Origin: Tausonia pullulans
Taxonomy: Eukaryota; Basidiomycota; Tremellomycetes; Cystofilobasidiales; Mrakiaceae
Assembly: GCA_951802195.1 (NCBI GenBank)
Contig: OX637629.1
Span: 372,001-436,000, forward strand
DNA length: 64,000 bases
Direction of reading: 5' to 3'
Part shown: positions 43,885 to 55,783 of the stretch, piece after piece
Layout of the letters: every line of letters begins with the position of its first letter
Position numbering within the stretch: the first letter of the stretch is position 1
Position numbers and translations under genes: made by a program
The notes under the pieces: model-generated
Told to the model about the DNA's origin: nothing
The model's input: only the letters and a program-made list of their open reading frames with translations
Database searches by the model: none

Positions 43885-46236
43885 ATGTCGATGATGCTGC
43901 CCCTTCACCCAATGTACGCGACGTCCTCCATCCGACAATCATCCTGGACGTACGACGACGCTGCCTACGGGATGGACGTTGATCACCAGCAGACGTGGCC
44001 AGCGGATCGGTGAGTTTGAGTCGCATCTCGGTCTGATCGTGGCGCCTCTCTCTCAGACTTGCCGCACCGTCTTTATCTTCACGCTCTCTTTCGAGACGCC
44101 TCATGAAACTTTTCTGCCCCCTGATTGACTCCGTCCCTCATTTTTACCTTCTCCTTCCCCTCCTCCGGTGCTAGTAGCTCCCAGTCCTACTTTGACGACG
44201 ACCCCTCTTCCATGTCCTCTTCCAACCACCTTGGCCTTCGATTCGACCCGCAGCTCCGCTCGCTACCCTCCTCTCTCTCGTGCTACCGCACCATAACCAC
44301 CCATGACGATGATCGCTTGGCCTCCTCCCCCTCAGCGTTGACCGCCAGTCATCCTCGAGCCGAGGCTCCCTTCTGGAGCGCCTGCCGCGGCTATCTCGTC
44401 ACTCGCCCCCACGACCCGTACGCCCAGGCACACACTGTCGAGATCCCCCTTTTTATCGACCCTCGTGAGCCCGTAGGCATCTCAACCTTGCCTTCAAGAT
44501 CCTCGCCGCCTCCCTCGCTCCCTCGTCAGAGGCTCTGCTCGCTCCCTGCCGAGCAGTACGCTGACGCCGACGAGGGTAATCAGCCCAGTGCCTTCTCCGG
44601 GCACGCGGGTGTCGTCCACGCGCAGCAGTCGTGGCAACACGCCCCGCAATCTCAGAGGCGAGCCTCTTTTTCTTCGTTTCTGTACCTTCCGAGCCGGTGC
44701 TAACACCAGCTCATTTCCTCAACAGCTGGACTCAGCCAATTCCTCAATGTGCTTTCGGGTGGCCTCTTCAGCAGCAGCAGCCTCCCTCGGCTTGGACGTA
44801 GTGAGTATTCCAGATGAGCACTCTCTTCCCTACATGACCGCGCTGGCTGATTCACTGGCTATGTCTTATCAGTTCCTCGATCCCCTCTTCCCTGATTTCG
44901 ATTGTTCCCCCTCCCGAGCCTCAAGGTCGATGCGATGACTCTGTCTCTGGCGGCGACAACTACATCAACAAGGAGGTTGATCTCAGCTCCCAGCCGCCCT
45001 TCTTCCTCCCCCAAGCCATCAAGCGTTCTCCTCCTCCTTTTCTGCCTGTCCCTCTCCAGCGGGCGCCGCCCAACATCACCCCTCTCCCGCTGGCGACCGA
45101 TCTTGCACCGAGCCACCATGACCACCTCTCCGCCTCTAGTACCAATGGCAGCATCCTCTCTTCGGCCCCTCCTTCCCCGTCTTCTTCCCCTTCTTTTCCT
45201 CACATCAGCCTTGCAGCCCCACCTGCTCTTCGGCCGACGCTCGACGACACCGACACCTACTCGACCGTCAAGACCCGCGCTCGAAAGCAGCCGGAGCGGT
45301 ACGGCAATCTCTCCAAGAGAAAGCGTTCTCTCCGCTTGGTCTCGCGATCAGTCGGCGCGATGGCGGCTGAGCCGTTCGAGGAGCAGATGCAGGACGCCGT
45401 TGAGTCGGAGGAGCTTGAGGCTGTCGCGGCCGCTCCGATCGTCTCCGCCTCCTCTCCAGTGGAGAAGAACAACGGGAACGCGGAGGAGCTGGATTCAGAG
45501 GGGGAAGGAGAAAAGACGGAGGATGAGAGCCCGAGGGGGAGGAGAAAAATGAAGAGCCGTCGAGTCTCGAGCACTAGCAGTAGCTCGCAGAACCGGCTCC
45601 TCCCTCTTGGAATGACAGAGGCGCTCACCGTCAGTCCATCAGCTTCTTCCTCTAGCCTGTTTATTTTTCTTTCCTCCGGAGCTGATGGGCTTTCCTCCTT
45701 TCCCTTTTGTTCGTGCAGGAATGGTACGAGGCCCGCCCGGTGGCCAAGCGGTACCCGGGTCGCGAGCAAAAGATCGCGTGGAGCAAGCAGTTCAAGTGCT
45801 CGTATCTCCAGGTTGATATTGGTTTTCCCTTCTTTCCTTCCACTCAAATGCTTGAGCTGATTTATTCTTGGTCGCTGCGCCTCTCAGATCGACAACTGGG
45901 TACGCAGCGCTCTCTCTCTAGCTGGGCACTTACGCACTGATGCTGACGTTTCTCCCTCCTTTCATTCCTTTTCATCTCCTCCTAACCAGTTCATCAATCG
46001 CCGTCGCCGTCAAAAGGGTTTGTCCTCGCTTCCTTCCCCCTCCTTCCGCCCTGTGCTCCTCTAGCTCACAAGCCCTGACAGTTCGCATCTTCCTTTCAGT
46101 CCGGTCGCTCAGCAGCCAGTTCCAGCAGATTGCTGCAAAGAATCAGCAGAAATCCGATCCAGAGGACGAGGATGAGGGTGAGGTGGACGACCAGGACTGG
46201 GAGGACACTAGGAAGCAGAAGCGTCGACGTCGATGA
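43885..46236 (+). CDS. Homeodomain transcription factor (TALE-like recognition helix)
   Basis: DNA-binding regulator of unknown targets. Eight exons (43885-44009, 44175-44681, 44726-44800, 44873-45629, 45719-45811, 45888-45899, 45990-46017, 46100-46236) sum to 1734 bases, 577 residues, in frame. It begins MSMMLPLHPMYATSSIRQSS and is Ser/Pro-rich with a QQQQ run. The homeodomain is near the C-terminus: ALTEWYEARPVAKRYPGREQ, then KIAWSKQFKCSYLQ, and helix 3 QIDNWFINRRRQ with the invariant W-F-x-N-x-R. YP in the loop resembles TALE and fungal HD1 proteins. A coiled, acidic tail follows, ending TRKQKRRRR. Four introns lie in or next to the domain, one leaving a 12-base exon for IDNW. The 44-base intron at 44682-44725 is short and the least certain. 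Confidence 0.82.
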
Positions 46237-46571
46237 GCTCGCTTTGTTCATCCCGCCGTGTCCTTTCCAAGGCGTTAGCTATCTCCCTTTTTGTTCTTTG
46301 TCCGTATCCTTTGAGGAATTTGGAGTTTCCCTGCTTTTCCCTTTTTGCTTGGAGTTCTGTGTAAGTTTGACCGATGATAAGACTTGGAGTAGCAGAAGAA
46401 GCGAACATGGGTGAGATATAACTAGCATGGGAGTAACAGACCGAGAGTGTAAAGAGAAAAGGATAGATCACAGAAAACAGAACGCAAAAAAAGCAAGAAA
46501 ACAGGGGCAAGATGGGGATTGAAAAAGGACAGAGAGAGAGAGAGAGATGAGCGACCGACCGAGAGGAGGTC
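46237..46571. other. Convergent intergenic region
   Basis: 3' flanks of the homeodomain gene (+) and the Cdc11/Nud1-like gene (-), with an (AG)8 run at about 46531-46546. No gene was seen. Confidence 0.55.
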
Positions 46572-49500
46572 CTAGCGACCTTTCACCCCGAGCGCTGCTC
46601 GAACATCCACCGAGGGGGGCTGGATGGCTGAAGCAGACGCCCGCCGACGATCGGCGCCATCCATGGCTGATTGCGATGAAGACGGCGCCCTTCTTTCGAC
46701 CTTGTCCAACAGCTCACTCGCCTTCCGCCTCTCGCCCTCGCCGACGACGATACCATCGAGCGTCCCGATCCGCGGGCACGCCCGCATGACGAGTCCACGA
46801 TGGGCGAGCCGCCGGATGTACCACGTGTCAGGTAACTGGCGCCGGAAGGCGTCGTCAAGGTCGGCCCATTGGGCTGCGGAAGGGATCGAGGCGTGGGTGC
46901 TGGCGGGGAAGTCGGGCGAGGTTGGGGAGGGGGTGCTGGCTGAAGCTGAAGAAGGAGCGCCTCTGGCGGTGGCGGCAGAGGCGGAGAGGAGGAGCGGAAG
47001 GTACATCGCCAGAGTGCAGGGGTTCATCCTGGGGTAGAAGCACAATATCAAATAGTCAGCTCTTTTGAAATTTAGCAGTGAGTACATAGCTCTACGCACC
47101 TCAGGTCGACCTCCTCCAAGCCAGGCAGTGTTCTTAACGTTCGGAGCAACATTCTCGTTCCATCCAGCCTCGATCCGACGACACTCAACTTCGCAAGCTG
47201 CTGCATGCCCGTGAGAGGTGCGACATCGACAAGGAAGTTGTAGTTAAGATTGAGCGCCCGAACGTTCGACGCGAATGAGGCGAACCCGGCGGGGAGGGAA
47301 GCCAGCTTGCACGAAGCGAGTTCGAGATACACGAGCGAGGGGCACAAGGCTGGGCCCCCCTGGCCGCTGGGGGACTGATGAGGGATGAGGGGAGCGAAAA
47401 AGGTCGGTGGGAGAGGGTTGCCGGAGAGGAAGAGTCGCTTGACGTGGCGGAGGTCGATGGGGAAGAGAGCGCTGCAGCCAAAGCGAGTTTCAGCGTCAAT
47501 CTTGAGTGAAAACAGAGAAAAGGGCCTCACAGTGCGCCAGAGGACGAATTCTGCTGAGCTCGCAGACTGAGCTTTTCGAGCTTTGTCCGACCACCCGACA
47601 CGTTGATCCGCTCAAGCTTGTTGCCGTCAGCATATAGCGTCCGGAGCTCGGGGAGGCCGCCGCCGCCGATGTCGAGCTGGCGGAGGTTGTTTTGGCAGAT
47701 GCGAAGAACACGAAGTCGGGCGAGCGACCGGGCGGGGTCGAAAAAGTCGAGAGAGTTGTCATCTGTTTGAGAAGAAAGTTGAGCTGAAAACTTTGACCGG
47801 TGGATAAGGTCGGCCAGGCGCTCACCGAGAGTAAGTGAGGTCAAGCTTGTAAGCCGATGGGCGCCCTCGAGGCGGTCGATTTTATTCTGAGCAAGGTTAA
47901 TGGACTCAAGACGCGACCTGGTCCCATAAGAAAAATAACAATTAGCGAGAGAGTGGTGGTGGGTCTCCGAGACTGAGATCTCACCAGTTCGCATCGGAAA
48001 AGTCGACCGATCCTTCAAGCGCATTCCCAGCGACGCTCAGCCGGAGAAGGCCCATCAAACCAAACAGCGGGCTGACATCGGAGACGGCGTTGTTGTCGAG
48101 CTTAAGCTCGCGGAGATGACGCAAGCAGGAGAGCTCTATGAAGAAGTCAGTCGAGGCCGTTAACGAGACGCTCGTTAAGACAAGAGTGACTCACGGTGTA
48201 CAGCATCCAGTTGGTTATTGCTGAGGTCGAGATACTGCAAATTCGGCAGATGGGCAACGGCAGTAAGACCACTCAGCCGATTGAAGCCGACGTGGAGCGT
48301 TTCGACAGAAGTGGGGAGTCCGCTGAGATAATCTAGATCGTTCTTTGCCCTAGGTAGTGTAAAGAAGCACGCAAATCAGCGCCCAGCCGAGAGTGTTGAA
48401 TCTTAATGGGTCCACCACTTACAAATTGACCTCAATGAGCTGGGGCAAAAACTCCTTGAGCCGGGCGACAGAGCCGCACCCGCGTCCTTCCAGACTGAGC
48501 TTGGTGAGGTCCTCCCAGTGAGCAACAAAGGGATGAACGTCTGTGATGAGCTCGACGAGCCGATCCCGTGTGACTCCGAAAGAGTGCTCCGTGAGGAACG
48601 TCTGCTCGCCTGCGGGGACTCTCCGCCGACCACTGTAGTGGAAGGAGCGAGCGCCGCTCATGCTTGAGCGCATTGTGTTCTCCGGAGCAGGGTAAGAGTC
48701 ATCGAAAGTAGAGGCGGATGCGGACGCGAAGGTCGAGATGGCGGTGGAGTCCGCGTCGGTCGTAGACGGTGGGACGTTAGCGCGGACGAAGGCCCGAGCT
48801 GAGGCGGTCTGAGACGTTTTGGACGGAGTCTGTTCATGATCTGGAAGAAGAAGCACGCGTCAGTTTTCCCCGCAACCATAGTGATCGAAGAATAAAAGAG
48901 GAAAGGAAGAAGAGACATACGGTGGCTCGTTCCCTCATCGCTAAAATCGGGATCATCCTCGAGCCGCTGAAGCATGTTCTGGATTCGATTCGTCCTCGCC
49001 GACGGCAAGAAGGCCGACCTCGAGGATCGGTCGTCGAAGAACGTCTCCCCGCGGTCAACCCGGCTAAGATCTTTGATCTTGCCGACCTTGCGTCCGTCCG
49101 AAAAGCTGACGCTGCGCCGGTAGGCGACCGAGCCAGGCGTCATGCCAGGCTCGGAGGCATCCATCGAGGACGGGTTGGGTGACCGCTTCTTAAGGACCGA
49201 GACAGGCGTCGCGGTAAGCGGGCGGAGACCTCCTCCGGAAGCGATCCGAGCGACAGGCTGCTGTTTGCCGTACGGAAGTGGCGTAGCCAGGGCAGAAGCG
49301 TGCGTTGAGGCTGGCGGCGCCGAGTTGGCGTGATGAACGAGCGGGCGCGGTGGAAGTGTGGGCTCGACGGAAAGTCTCTTGCTCTCGTCCTCGTGAGAAG
49401 CAAGAGACGAGACAGAGGAAGTAGAGAACTGAAAGGATTGGAGCGAGGAGAGATCGTGCGTCTCATTTTCAGGCGCCACCCCCGTAGGCTTGAGCCTTCC

Positions 49501-52500
49501 AGTATCTTCTCCAAACGCGGCCGAGTCGAATGAGCTAGCTGCCCGCCGTGGAGCGAGAGCCAACAACGGCTGCGCTGGACTGCTGCCCATTGCCTCCTGG
49601 ACCGCCGTCTGCTCAGCCTCCTCTCGCCTGGCGAGCTCAGCATCTAGCGCCTTCATCTCGTTGCTACCACGCGTGCTGTCCATATCCCGGAACGGGTCGT
49701 CCTCGTCGCTGACCCTCGTGAGCTCTCCCCCCGCAGCGCCGGGTGCAGGTCGAACCTTGACCCAAGCCATTTTGTCCCGATCGAACTGCATGCGGCCGAA
49801 GACCTGAGGCGTCTGAGCCTGCTCGAGCGGGATGGAGATCATCCGACCACGGCCGTAGCGTGTGGGAGGAGGCAGGCCGGCGTGCTTGACGAACGACGAG
49901 ACGGAGATGGTGCTAGGACCAGCAGTGGTAAGAACGGTCGAGGATGATACGTAGCGGTTGAGATCGTCTGGGATGACGGCAGGCGGCACTGGGGCGGAGG
50001 AGGAAGACGCGCCGAGGAGGGTCGTTCGAGAGGAGGAGATGGTCCCGTTGGAGCTGGAACCGGCGACTGAAAGCTGGGTTGACTGCGAGCTGGGTCGTGA
50101 CGGAATATTGCCCCGCTTGGGGAGCGAGACAGCCGACGCCGGAAGAGGCTGAATAGCCGTTGTCAGTATCTTGAGCATATCGTGAGGCGCAGGACAGAGG
50201 GAAACGTACAGGAAGGTCCTCCTCGACAACCGCAGATCTGTCCTCTTCTTCATCAATGCCCTTATCGTGCTCCTCCCCGTACTCCTCCTTATATTCTTCC
50301 TCCTCCTCATCCTTCCACCCCTCTTCTTCTTCTTCATCCTCCTCCTCAGCGAACTTCCGCTCGATCTCGGCTGCGGCGCTCATTCGGCGAAGCATCTTTC
50401 TCGGGCTCTGCCGCTTAAGCCGGAGCTCCGCAAATCGGTCTACTACATTTCCTTCGGCGCTGGCGGCGACGGACGATGCTGGGGCGCATGAAGAGGAGGA
50501 GGACGATGGAGAGGACGAGACTGTCGACGAGGCCGACTGGACGCGGGCAAAAATACTCGCGGCCTCGAGCATGTAGGCCGAGGGCTTCGCTTCTGGACGG
50601 GAGGGCTCCGAGGACGGGGACTGGGCGGAGGCAAAAGAGGAGGAGATATTGCTCGTTCGGAGAGGAGGCGTGGGCGGGATGGAAGCTGGATCTGAAAAGA
50701 CAGGGGAGGGAGGAGTAGCTGTGAAAAAGAGTCAGTTGGGTTTCGCGGAAAGATGGGAGAACTTGAAAGCAGCATAGCACGCACCTTCCATGGAAGGAGG
50801 CTCGTGCCGACGACGGACAGTCCCACCCTGCTCCTCCGTGTCCTCCGTACTTTCTTCGTCAACTTCCTCTTCCTTCTCATCCGTTTCCCCTTTAGCGCTC
50901 GAGCTGATGCTCGCGCCCCTTCCCCATCCACCACCAATGACGCCGGTAGGCTGCACCACATGACTCCCGCCTGGTCCATTGATTGAATGGCTGTTGCCCA
51001 ACTCCCTCACTCGACGCATCATCTCCCCGGCCTCGCGCTCCCAATCCCGCTTTGGCGCACTGCTGGAACCGCCAGAGCTCGCGGTACCTGTTGCGCCAGC
51101 ACGAGATCGGCGAAGCCTCTCGAGGCTGGACCCTCCAGAGAACGCCGAAGCGGAACTGATATTGGAGGAGGTTGACGTCGCGCGAGAAGTCGCGACGGGC
51201 GAGAGGCGGACACGCTTGATGGCTGGGAAAGCGAGATCATCCGAGGTGGCACCGTCTTCAGACATGGGCGAGCCAAACGCAGCGTGGTGGCGGCTGCCAT
51301 TCCGCTGAACAGAACGAGCAGCACCGTTAGAGGACGCCGAAGATGAGGCAGGGGAGGATGTCGCCTCAATCTCATCGACGAGACCATTCATGAAGTCACG
51401 AGTGAACGTGTCGAATTGAGGCTGGAAGAGGTTAAGCCGCTTGCCTCCTGTCGAAGACGACACCTGCCCTGGCGAGGGCTGTATGATCGCAGCGAGGGCT
51501 GGGCCGTGCATGCGAGCATCGCTCGTACGAATGGATAACTGAGTGGTGGAGGCCGTCGCCGATGACATGGGTCCAGATATCCTGCCCGTCTTAGAGTCAT
51601 TGTCGTCCTCCTCCTCCAAGCCGTTCGACAAACTCCGCCGTCTCGGTCGGGCCTGTTGCACTGGGGACCCAAATGAGGCGAACGAAGACGATGACTCGAC
51701 CGCAGGCGGTGGCGGCGGGAGAGGACATGCAAACTCGAATGCAGAGCTCTGCTTGCGACCGGCAAAGGCTCCCAAGAAAGGGATGTCGGACTCGACGATC
51801 TCATCCTCGGACCTGGCCGCCATGGCACATGCCCCTGGTCCTCCATCTGCCTCCTCATCAGCATCCTCGTCGGCCTCTAGCTCAGTCGGAGCGATGGAGG
51901 AGACCGTCATGTCCTCCGCCGTGAAGGCCTTAGCTAGTCGAGAGGGCTTTGGTGGTACGTGTGACACGGCTGGGCGAGAAAGCGGCGAGAGAGACGGCGA
52001 GGACGAGGGCGAGGGCGAGCTTGTATCTCGCGACGAGGGAGTCCGCTGGACAGTAGGGGTGAGAACGACTGGTTTAGGGGCGAGCGCAGCCGACGGCTGC
52101 AAAGGAATTGAAGAAGGCCCAATATTCTGAACCGAGGCATCGTCGTCTTTGGCGTCGTTGTTAGTTGCGGCCGGGGGCGAGGGCGGTTCGAAGAGGGACT
52201 CGAGGGCGAGCGGGGAGAAGAGACCCTTGATAGCGCCGCCCTTGAGCTTGGATGCAGGGCCTCCTCCTCCTCCTCCTGAGGCTGCTCCCGGAGTAGCGAG
52301 TGGGTTAAAGGCCGGCGAATCGGGGACGTCAGCGCGGACGATGAAGGTCCCCGGCGCGCGTGGCTCGTCGTCGTCGTCCTCGACCATCCCGCTCTGGCGG
52401 GCGATCGTCGGAGAGGGCGGGGATGGAGGACGTTGATGTCGGAGAGAACCATGGTTGGAAATTGAAGGGGAAGAGCGCAAGCTGTCGCCAGGGAAGACGA

Positions 52501-52666
52501 CGGACCTCATCGAACCCGTGCCGACGCGCTTGGGTAGGCGAAGGGAGCCTTGTTGTGACACTGACGACGGGCGGACGGCCTCTGGCTCGGGCGACGGCGA
52601 GGCCGGCCACTCCTCGTCCAAGTCGTCCGTCATCCACGAGGGACGCTCGCCGGAGGGGGACGGCAT
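46572..52666 (-). CDS. cdc11: Leucine-rich-repeat scaffold Cdc11/Nud1 (septation/mitotic exit network)
   Basis: Spindle-pole-body scaffold that anchors the SIN/MEN kinases. The N-terminus MPSPSGERPSWMTDDLDEEW resembles the W-x-DDL-EEW start of Cdc11/Nud1. A long disordered Ser/Pro region follows over a large exon (to about 50786) and the next (about 50213-50700), with an acidic helix (AAAEIERKFAEEEDEEEEEG). From about 48600 leftwards come the leucine-rich repeats: DLTKLSLEGRGCGSVARLKE, FLPQLIEVNL, ELKLDNNAVS-type and DADGNKLERI-type units, VRALNLNYNFLVDVAPLTG and LAKLSVVGSRLDGTRMLLRT. The capping tail is FRRQLPDTWYIRRLAHRGLV, then MRACPRIGTLDGIVVGEGER, the Y..R...L...P.l..LDG ending seen in Nud1, centriolin and related LRR proteins. 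Phosphosite-like SP/TP motifs are frequent. Internal exon edges in 47000-48900 are approximate. Confidence 0.85.
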
Positions 52667-53052
52667 GTGGAGGTGGGAGAGGAGGATGGCGAGATCGGTT
52701 GAGGGAAGAGATTGGGCGGGAAACGAGGTCGAGGAGAGCGTTGGAGGTTCAACAAGCGCGAGAAATCACGCACGCGTTGCTGTCACCCCTCCTTGACGAC
52801 CGATGCCTCAGCGCCCAATCGTGCGGTATTTAGGTGCACATATACCTTATTAGACTCTGGTGACGACAGATGTCTCTACACATTGTTCTCTGTTGAGGGC
52901 GTAGCAGATGCGCGTCCACAGTGGTGCGTTGTCGTGAGGGTCGGGTCGCGACGCGTCGTCATTCGAGCTTGTCTCTCTTTCTCTCCTCTCTCTTCAACCA
53001 CCTCTCTCTTCAACCACCTCTCTCTTCAACCACCTTTCTCTCTTTGCCCCTG
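52667..53052. promoter_or_regulatory. Divergent promoter between the Cdc11/Nud1 gene and PSF1
   Basis: About 390 bases between divergent start codons. The PSF1 side is a CT-rich leader carrying a perfect 16-base triplicate. No TATA-like element is obvious. Confidence 0.55.
52985..53032 (+). repeat. Three perfect tandem copies of a 16-base unit in the PSF1 leader
   Basis: The unit cctctctcttcaacca occurs at 52985-53000, 53001-53016 and 53017-53032, ending 20 bases before the PSF1 start codon. It is read directly from the sequence. Confidence 0.95.
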
Positions 53053-53726
53053 ATGTTCGGCGACGACGCGATAAAACTCATCACCGAGTCACGCCGTTCT
53101 ATCGGTAAGCACCAGCCTTACCTCTGAGCCTTCTTTCAATTCATCTGACGCGTCTCTTCCTCTATACTACAGCTACCGAAACTCTTCCAAAGTACGACTC
53201 CGAGCTCGTCCGCAAGGTCTGCCTCGAGACACGCCTCCTCCATGAGGAGATCCGCCACCAGACGCAACTCCACCAAGACTCACTCTCCCAAGATCGGGCA
53301 CTCGTCTGCGCGCTCACCGTCCAGCACCTCGCAACCCGACGGAACAAGCGATGTTTGCTTGCATACCACGCCCATCGGCTCGACCACCTCGAGCAAACAT
53401 TTTGGGCCTCCGGAGGCGCCCTCCAGCACACGCTCAACGAGGGCGATACTCGGTCAAAGCTCAGTCCGCATGAGGCCGATTTCCTCAAAGCGTACAATGA
53501 CCTCGTCCTCGACTACAAAAACGAGTTTATCGACGTCTTCGACCTCGGTGGCGGTGTCGAGCGACCGCCGAAGGAACTCATGGTCACTGTCCGCGTTGTG
53601 AGGGACTGTGGTGTTGTCATGACGGAGAAGGGGCCGATCGACTTCCAGAAGGGTCAGCGGTTCACCATTCAAAGGAGCGACGTCGAGCGGCTCCTCGTTC
53701 AGGGGTATATCGAGGAGGTCCAGTAA
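53053..53726 (+). CDS. PSF1: GINS complex subunit Psf1
   Basis: Subunit of the GINS tetramer, which joins Mcm2-7 and Cdc45 in the replicative CMG helicase. Two exons (53053-53104 and 53173-53726) give 606 bases, 201 residues, the usual Psf1 length. It begins MFGDDAIKLITESRRSIATE, matching the M[YF]GD..I.L..E..R start of the family, then TLPKYDSELVRKVCLETRLL and helices through RRNKRCLLAYHAHRLDHLEQ. Next are LSPHEADFLKAYNDLVLDYK and the small C-terminal beta domain: PPKELMVTVRVVRDCGVVMT, then FTIQRSDVERLLVQGYIEEV. Single intron with gtaagc donor and ctac...cag acceptor. It starts right after a triplicated CT-rich leader repeat. Confidence 0.95.
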
Positions 53727-54435
53727 GGTTGAGTATTGCGCCTGGTCGGCGAGGGAGGAGGGAGGGCCGTTGGAAGAGAAGACACGTAGAGAAGAGGTCC
53801 ATCTCGATCTCGGTCGGCCCAAAGTGTGTCGCGACGCATTCAAGTAGGGGCACCCCATGCGTCTGGCTGAGCACGCTCGCCCCAACGCCCGCTGTTTCGG
53901 CGAAGAACGCACGCATCTATATTGTGGCTCGTTAGCGAGGTGAGTGATCATCACGTCTTCGAGCGCTCAGGCTCGGCGTCAAGAGAAGGGCATCCCCAAA
54001 TGACTGAGTTTTCTTTTCACTATCTCCTCGTCAGGTCACGCTGAAGATCTCAACTCGAGCTGGGTCAGAAGGTCACCGCGTGACGGCGTCAACTCGATCG
54101 GTACACCGAGTCCGCCGGGTAGGAGTCAGGCAGGAAGGCGGAGCCGACAGCGGTTTCCAAACATGCGCAGCTTGTGGCAGTCGGGAAGCCAGTGCCACGC
54201 GGTCTCCTCTCGCAATGCCTTTAAATAGATGGATGTCTTTGAATCTTTGACCTTTGAGGGATCATAAGTGTTCCAAGAATCACAAGGAGAGCATCCTCGG
54301 CGCCCTGTCAATGTGACGAGTCAGTGATACGGCCGGATCCGACGGCGCGCGCCCTCGAGTCATGCTACGATTCACCGGCGATCTACCTTTTTCCTCGCCG
54401 AAGTCGGCTACCTTCCGTTCACCCATCCAACCATC
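53727..54435. other. 709-base spacer with uncertain minus-strand open frames
   Basis: It lies between PSF1 and the methyltransferase, both on plus. On the minus strand, frames at about 53740-53916 (FFAETAGVGASVLSQTHGVP; PTEIEMDLFSTCLLFQRPS) and 54126-54311 look more protein-like than random, but I could not join them with convincing splice sites to a known family. It may hold a small unrecognised gene, a decayed one, or only the methyltransferase promoter. Confidence 0.4.
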
Positions 54436-55526
54436 ATGGCTACTCCGCCCCCTAAAACTCTAGATCTTGCCAACCCAGCCGTACTCGCGACGCTTCACCT
54501 TGGGTCGAGCGAAACCCAGACGCCTCAGACAAAGCACCGGTTCGACCTTGCGCGCGCTTTTGGGGTCAAGCCTGGAGATAGGGTGCTTGAGATTGGATGC
54601 GGCCAAGGTGAGAGACCAGACGAGCATAGGTTTCTTCAGCTGCTGATTGACAAGCATGAGACCGCAGGCGACATGACAGCGGTCCTCGCAGTCGTGGTGG
54701 GATCTGAAGGCCACGTCACGGCCATTGATCCTGCTTCCGCTGACTATGGTTAGCGCCAGAATATCATCCTTCGCAACCGAGGGAGACTATGAACTGAGGA
54801 TGCTGCTGGACTTCAGGAAGCCCGTACACGCTCAAACAGGCCCAAGCCCACTTGTCGCAGTCTCTCCTGGCCCCTCGCATCACCTTTCACCTCGGCGTTC
54901 AAACGGATGATTTCCTAGCTGGCATTTCAGAGGGAGAATTCGAGTGCGTTCTCAGTCGACCTAGGATGTCAGAATCTTGATCTCAAGCGACTCTGGGCTG
55001 ACCTTTCGATCTGTCTCTCAGCTGCGCCGTCCTCGCTCATTCGGCGTGGTACTTTGCTTCTCCGGTGGCTCTTAAAGACACGCTCTCACTTCTCGCCAAG
55101 AAGAAGGTTCATCGTCTTCACCTGGCTGAATGGGCGCTCTCGTCACCTCAGCCGGCCGCTCAGCCTCATATACTTGCCGCCCTCGCCTACGCCGCCCTGG
55201 ACACATTTGCCCCCGACAGAGACAGCAATATCCACACGGTCCTCGCGCCAGGCCAGATGACAAACCTCTGTGCTTCGGCTGGATGGGGGAGGAAGATTGT
55301 GGAGAGCTTGGTCACGCCGGATGAAGCTTTGCAGGATGGACGGTGGGAGGTGGGGGCGCTCAGGACGCATGGCGGCGCAGCGTTAGACCTCTTGGATGTT
55401 GAGAGGGAGAAGTGCCTCATCCAGGCGATGAAGGAGGCGGTGGCGACGAGTGTGGTGGCTCTCGGTGGAATCAGACAAGTCCGGTCGATGGACGTCTGGC
55501 TTTCGACATTTGAGCGTGAGAAGTGA
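54436..55526 (+). CDS. Class I SAM-dependent methyltransferase
   Basis: Small-molecule-type methyltransferase of unknown substrate. It starts MATPPPKTLDLANPAVLATL; then RFDLARAFGVKPGDRVLEIG joined to CGQG and, across the first intron, DMTAVLAVVVGSEGHVTAID. This gives motif I (VLEIGCGQG) and the acidic end of beta-2 (AID), which bind SAM. The rest reads SPYTLKQAQAHLSQSLLAPR, FHLGVQTDDFLAGISEGEFD, CAVLAHSAWYFASPVALKDT and LLAKKKVHRLHLAEWALSSP, ending WLSTFEREK. The H-S-A-W-Y-F strand is a motif IV-like segment. About four exons; the first two (54436-54605, 54668-54748) join in frame. Fungal relatives are generally annotated only as methyltransferase domain proteins. Neighbours give no hint of substrate. 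Confidence 0.86.
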
Positions 55527-55783
55527 GATGAAGACTATGCTATCCCTACCTGTTACTACGACTCTCCCATCGCTCGCCTGAGCTATGAGTCAAGCGAACG
55601 GGAATAGACTGCGCAGGCAACGAACACGCATGACGATGATCAGGCCCGGGCGAGAATCAGCTGCTGGTGACAGGACCTCGGCCTAACCTTCTTCCCCTTC
55701 TCTCCTTCCGACACCCACGACCACAACGACCTTGGCTTTTGCCGACCTCGCATGACCCTCCCTCCCCCAGCTGCCTCGTTGTC

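Noticed and set aside
43885-46236. A homeodomain mating-type locus
   Set aside because: Mating HD loci in basidiomycetes carry two divergent homeodomain genes; only one homeodomain gene is here and its neighbours are a small unknown protein and Cdc11/Nud1.
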